From NCBI RefSeq assembly GCF_016859285.1, contig NC_053407.1, positions 18,968,699-19,032,698 of the forward strand: 64,000 bases of DNA, in the 5' to 3' direction. Shown here piece after piece: positions 61,485 through 64,000 of the stretch (the first letter of the stretch is position 1; each line of letters opens with the position of its first letter). The notes under the pieces are model-generated. The model made no database searches. It saw only the letters and a program-made list of their open reading frames with translations, and was not told where the DNA came from. The position numbers and the translations under genes were made by a program. The DNA comes from Xiphias gladius (lineage: Eukaryota > Chordata > Actinopteri > Istiophoriformes > Xiphiidae).

Positions 61485-64000
61485 ATAGGCATGTAAAACC
61501 CTCCATACATCAGGGTGATCTGCAGGCAGGTGGAGGTGGATGATAGAAAATCCACACAGAGTTTTTTAAAGAAGTTGACACAGGGTGAGTATGGGACTTG
61601 CTTAGCTGCGCTGCTAATTTCTAATCTGTTAACTGTGAAAATGAAGTTGGGCATTATGATACTATACAATGACAGCACCTGTAACATCTCAATCAGCTGC
61701 AAATTACCAAACCAGAGCAGGACTCAGTTGGAATGAGTGTGTGTGTATTCAGTGTGTATGGCTGCTTTACATGAGGGTTGTTTTCTGAGTGTAAACAGGA
61801 GACCCAGTCTTCCATTATTAAATATTAACTCAGCTGATGAAGTCGGTGTCGATCATTTTTTGGAAAAATTTTTCCTAACTCGCAACCGGTGAAGGCACCA
61901 GCTTCTGTTTACTTGACTGACACACTGTAATATTTCCACACATCATGGTCCGTGTCTGTTTTATGTGCTTGCCAGTGCTCGCCTCGTTGCTATTTTCATA
62001 ACCGAGGCAGTGCGCGCATGTAAATGTTGTATTGGATTTAGATTTACAAAGTATTTATGACATGCTAAACACAACCCCCCAAACCTTGTCAGCGTTGTAT
62101 AAGCAGTCCTGGGAGTGTCAGTGCCAAGAAAGAGATGGAGACAAGCAGGATTATTACAGCGATGAATAGCTGGGGTGCCTCACCATAAAAGGTAAGTCCA
62201 TAGGGAGGCTCCAAACATGAAATGCATGGACATTCACATAAAAAAAAAAAAAACCTGAAGCCATCTGCAGGTCAGAGGCTCAGGTCCGTCATGACCTTTG
62301 TATACTTTTTGTGGGTGACTACACCTTCTCTACATCCGTCTCTAACATGAAGCAGGCCCGGCCCTTGTTCTCCTCTCATCTCTGCACTCATTATTCATGT
62401 GGGGTTCGTATGTAATCCAATCCTCTTTCCCTCCACGTATCTTTTTCTCACATCTCATTGAAAGAGTGAAATATTTATCCCGATGCTGAAATATTTATGC
62501 TGGTTCTCGTGCGTCAGCGTGTCCCTCTACTCCTGTGTCTGTGCTGGGATAACGGTTGCAGAAAAGACTCAAACTGATCACTGCTTCTTTAAGATTTCAA
62601 AAAATTGACACGCAATGTGGCCCTTTTCAGACATATATTATATATTCAGTATATGTAAGGGTATTTGTATCATATCTAGGACTGCAACTGGCAATTATTT
62701 TCGTTATCGACTGGTCATTTGGTCTTTAAAATAGAAATCAGTGGAAAGTGGCCATTACAGTCAGAAAAGTGATTAAGATTCAACCTCTGGGGAGCAGGAA
62801 TACCTGTACAGAAATTGCATGACAGTCCATCCAGCACTTGCTGAAATATTTCAGCCCGGGCTAAAGTCGTGGACAGACCAAAAAAACTCTACATTGTCAT
62901 CACGAGGGCTTCTAGCATGACTACAATGTCCATAAAGTATGTCATTTCATTGTTCACCCCAAGAGGATGTATAGGCAGCTAATTAAACATGATCTACTAT
63001 CTATACTTTGCCGACAAGCTGCATGCGTTATGTATCTTTTGTTTTGACACAGCAATCTAGTTTATTTGACTTGTGTTGATAATGTAAAGCCGCGGCCGTT
63101 TCTGAGAGTTGGTCCACAGTATGTGTACTGTATGGAGCTGCAGTACATGGCTCATAATTTGACGCTGGTGGAAACTCAGTCCTCCTCCTTGGCCCGTGCT
63201 CTGCCGCTCGTTCCACAGCTGTGGGTGGCAAAACAGTCTGACACATCGCAGACATCCATGGGAATCGGTGCCATACTCAGTCTGAGTAATTATTTTCCTC
63301 ATTGGTTTACACTCCTCTCACTCTCTGTAGGTCAGTGACAGGGAGGCGGTCAAAGACAATAAACCATCGCCTTCGCTCCCTCTTTGGCTTTCCCAACACT
63401 TACTTCACACAACTGCTTGACTGGCGGCTTTTCAACTCACACAAAAAGGATTTCACCAAGAGATGAAAATTAGCCTCTTTTTGACAGGACCATTGTGAAA
63501 CAGCACAGACGTGGGAGTGATTGAGATTTTCAGGATTTGATTATAAGGAAATGTAATACTGCAACGGTTCTCTCTCAGAACTCCAGAGGTTTTATTCCTC
63601 CACAAAATACAGGCTCTTCTAAAGAGAAAATAAATACCCATAGTAATGTGTTGACAAGAAACCCAAAATTTAATTTTTGCGATGAGTAGCCATGAAGACA
63701 ACATCTCAGGTATGTGAAGTTTTAGCCCCTAAAGATGAACCTGTGAAGTAAAAAAGGCGTGATGTAAGTCAAAGGAAACATGATCATGATGGGACTTGAC
63801 GTGGTCAGCATGTGTGTACCTGTCCATGTCCCGGAGATTGTAGCCATTGTTCATTTTTGCACTGATGATTCCTGCACCTGTGTGGCCAGATCTCAGCTTT
63901 TCTAAATCAGCTTCACAACAGAATCTGGAAAATAAAGTTTTTAACTGGATACTTTACTCAAGTACAAATTTGAGGTATTTGTACTTCAGTTCTATACGAC
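61485..64000. other. 3' flank of lrrc10b and intergenic DNA
   Basis: No supported gene. An ATTAAA hexamer near 61818 could end lrrc10b. A MITE fragment of the ATTAATCG type (AGGACTGCAACTGGCAATTA) is at 62678-62775. The last about 60 bp (CTTTACTCAAGTACAAATTT near 63952) resemble the hAT-like MITE cut by the window edge. SYT7 would be expected nearby from mammalian synteny, but I saw no exon of it. Confidence 0.45.

Overview
This window is vertebrate nuclear DNA, almost certainly from a ray-finned (percomorph-like) teleost. The genes are split by GT-AG introns, microsatellites of (CA)n/(GT)n are frequent, and many short DNA-transposon relics and tRNA-derived SINE-like copies are of types I recognise from fish genomes. 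No bacterial, viral or plasmid features are seen.

Layout. (1) 1-9.8 kb: the first coding exon of myrf (myelin regulatory factor) lies on the minus strand at 9042-9087; everything to its left is its first intron, full of repeats. (2) 9.8-26 kb: intergenic DNA. It holds a broken lysine/RS-rich multi-exon gene I could not name (15.4-17.0 kb), two Tc1/mariner relics (13.2-14.0 and 20.0-21.2 kb), AT-rich arrays interleaved with tRNA-derived SINE-like copies (14.2 and 18.2-20.0 kb), and a large inverted repeat with a second palindrome nested in it (24.3-25.9 kb). (3) 26-48.5 kb, plus strand: eps8l2, with a GC-rich probable promoter/5'UTR exon near 26.0-26.3 kb and 20 coding exons that join in frame into a 684-residue protein with PTB, SH3 and SAM-like domains. 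(4) 48.6-53.6 kb, minus strand: fads2, a complete 12-exon front-end fatty acyl desaturase of 442 residues. It is tail-to-tail with eps8l2, and the two sets of poly(A) signals are only about 100 bp apart. (5) 53.6-60.3 kb: fads2 upstream region, a deleted transposase relic, several copies of one hAT-like MITE, and a small duplicated fragment of fads2 exon 1. (6) 60.3-61.5 kb, plus strand: the single-exon leucine-rich-repeat gene lrrc10b, with an unusual acidic/tyrosine-rich tail. The rest (61.5-64 kb) has no gene I can support.

Context. MYRF, FADS2 and LRRC10B all lie at human 11q12.2, so this is the teleost form of that neighbourhood; EPS8L2 sits at 11p15.5 in human, so its place between myrf and fads2 is a rearrangement relative to mammals. 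The genes are not an operon and show no common pathway: myrf is a membrane-bound transcription factor, eps8l2 an actin/stereocilia adaptor, fads2 a lipid enzyme, lrrc10b a leucine-rich-repeat protein of unknown role. I found no convincing new biological system. The most unusual items are the nested inverted repeat at 24.3-25.9 kb, the unnamed broken gene at 15.4-17.0 kb, the orphan fads2 exon at 58.4 kb, the unusual fads2 specificity motif, and the lrrc10b tail.
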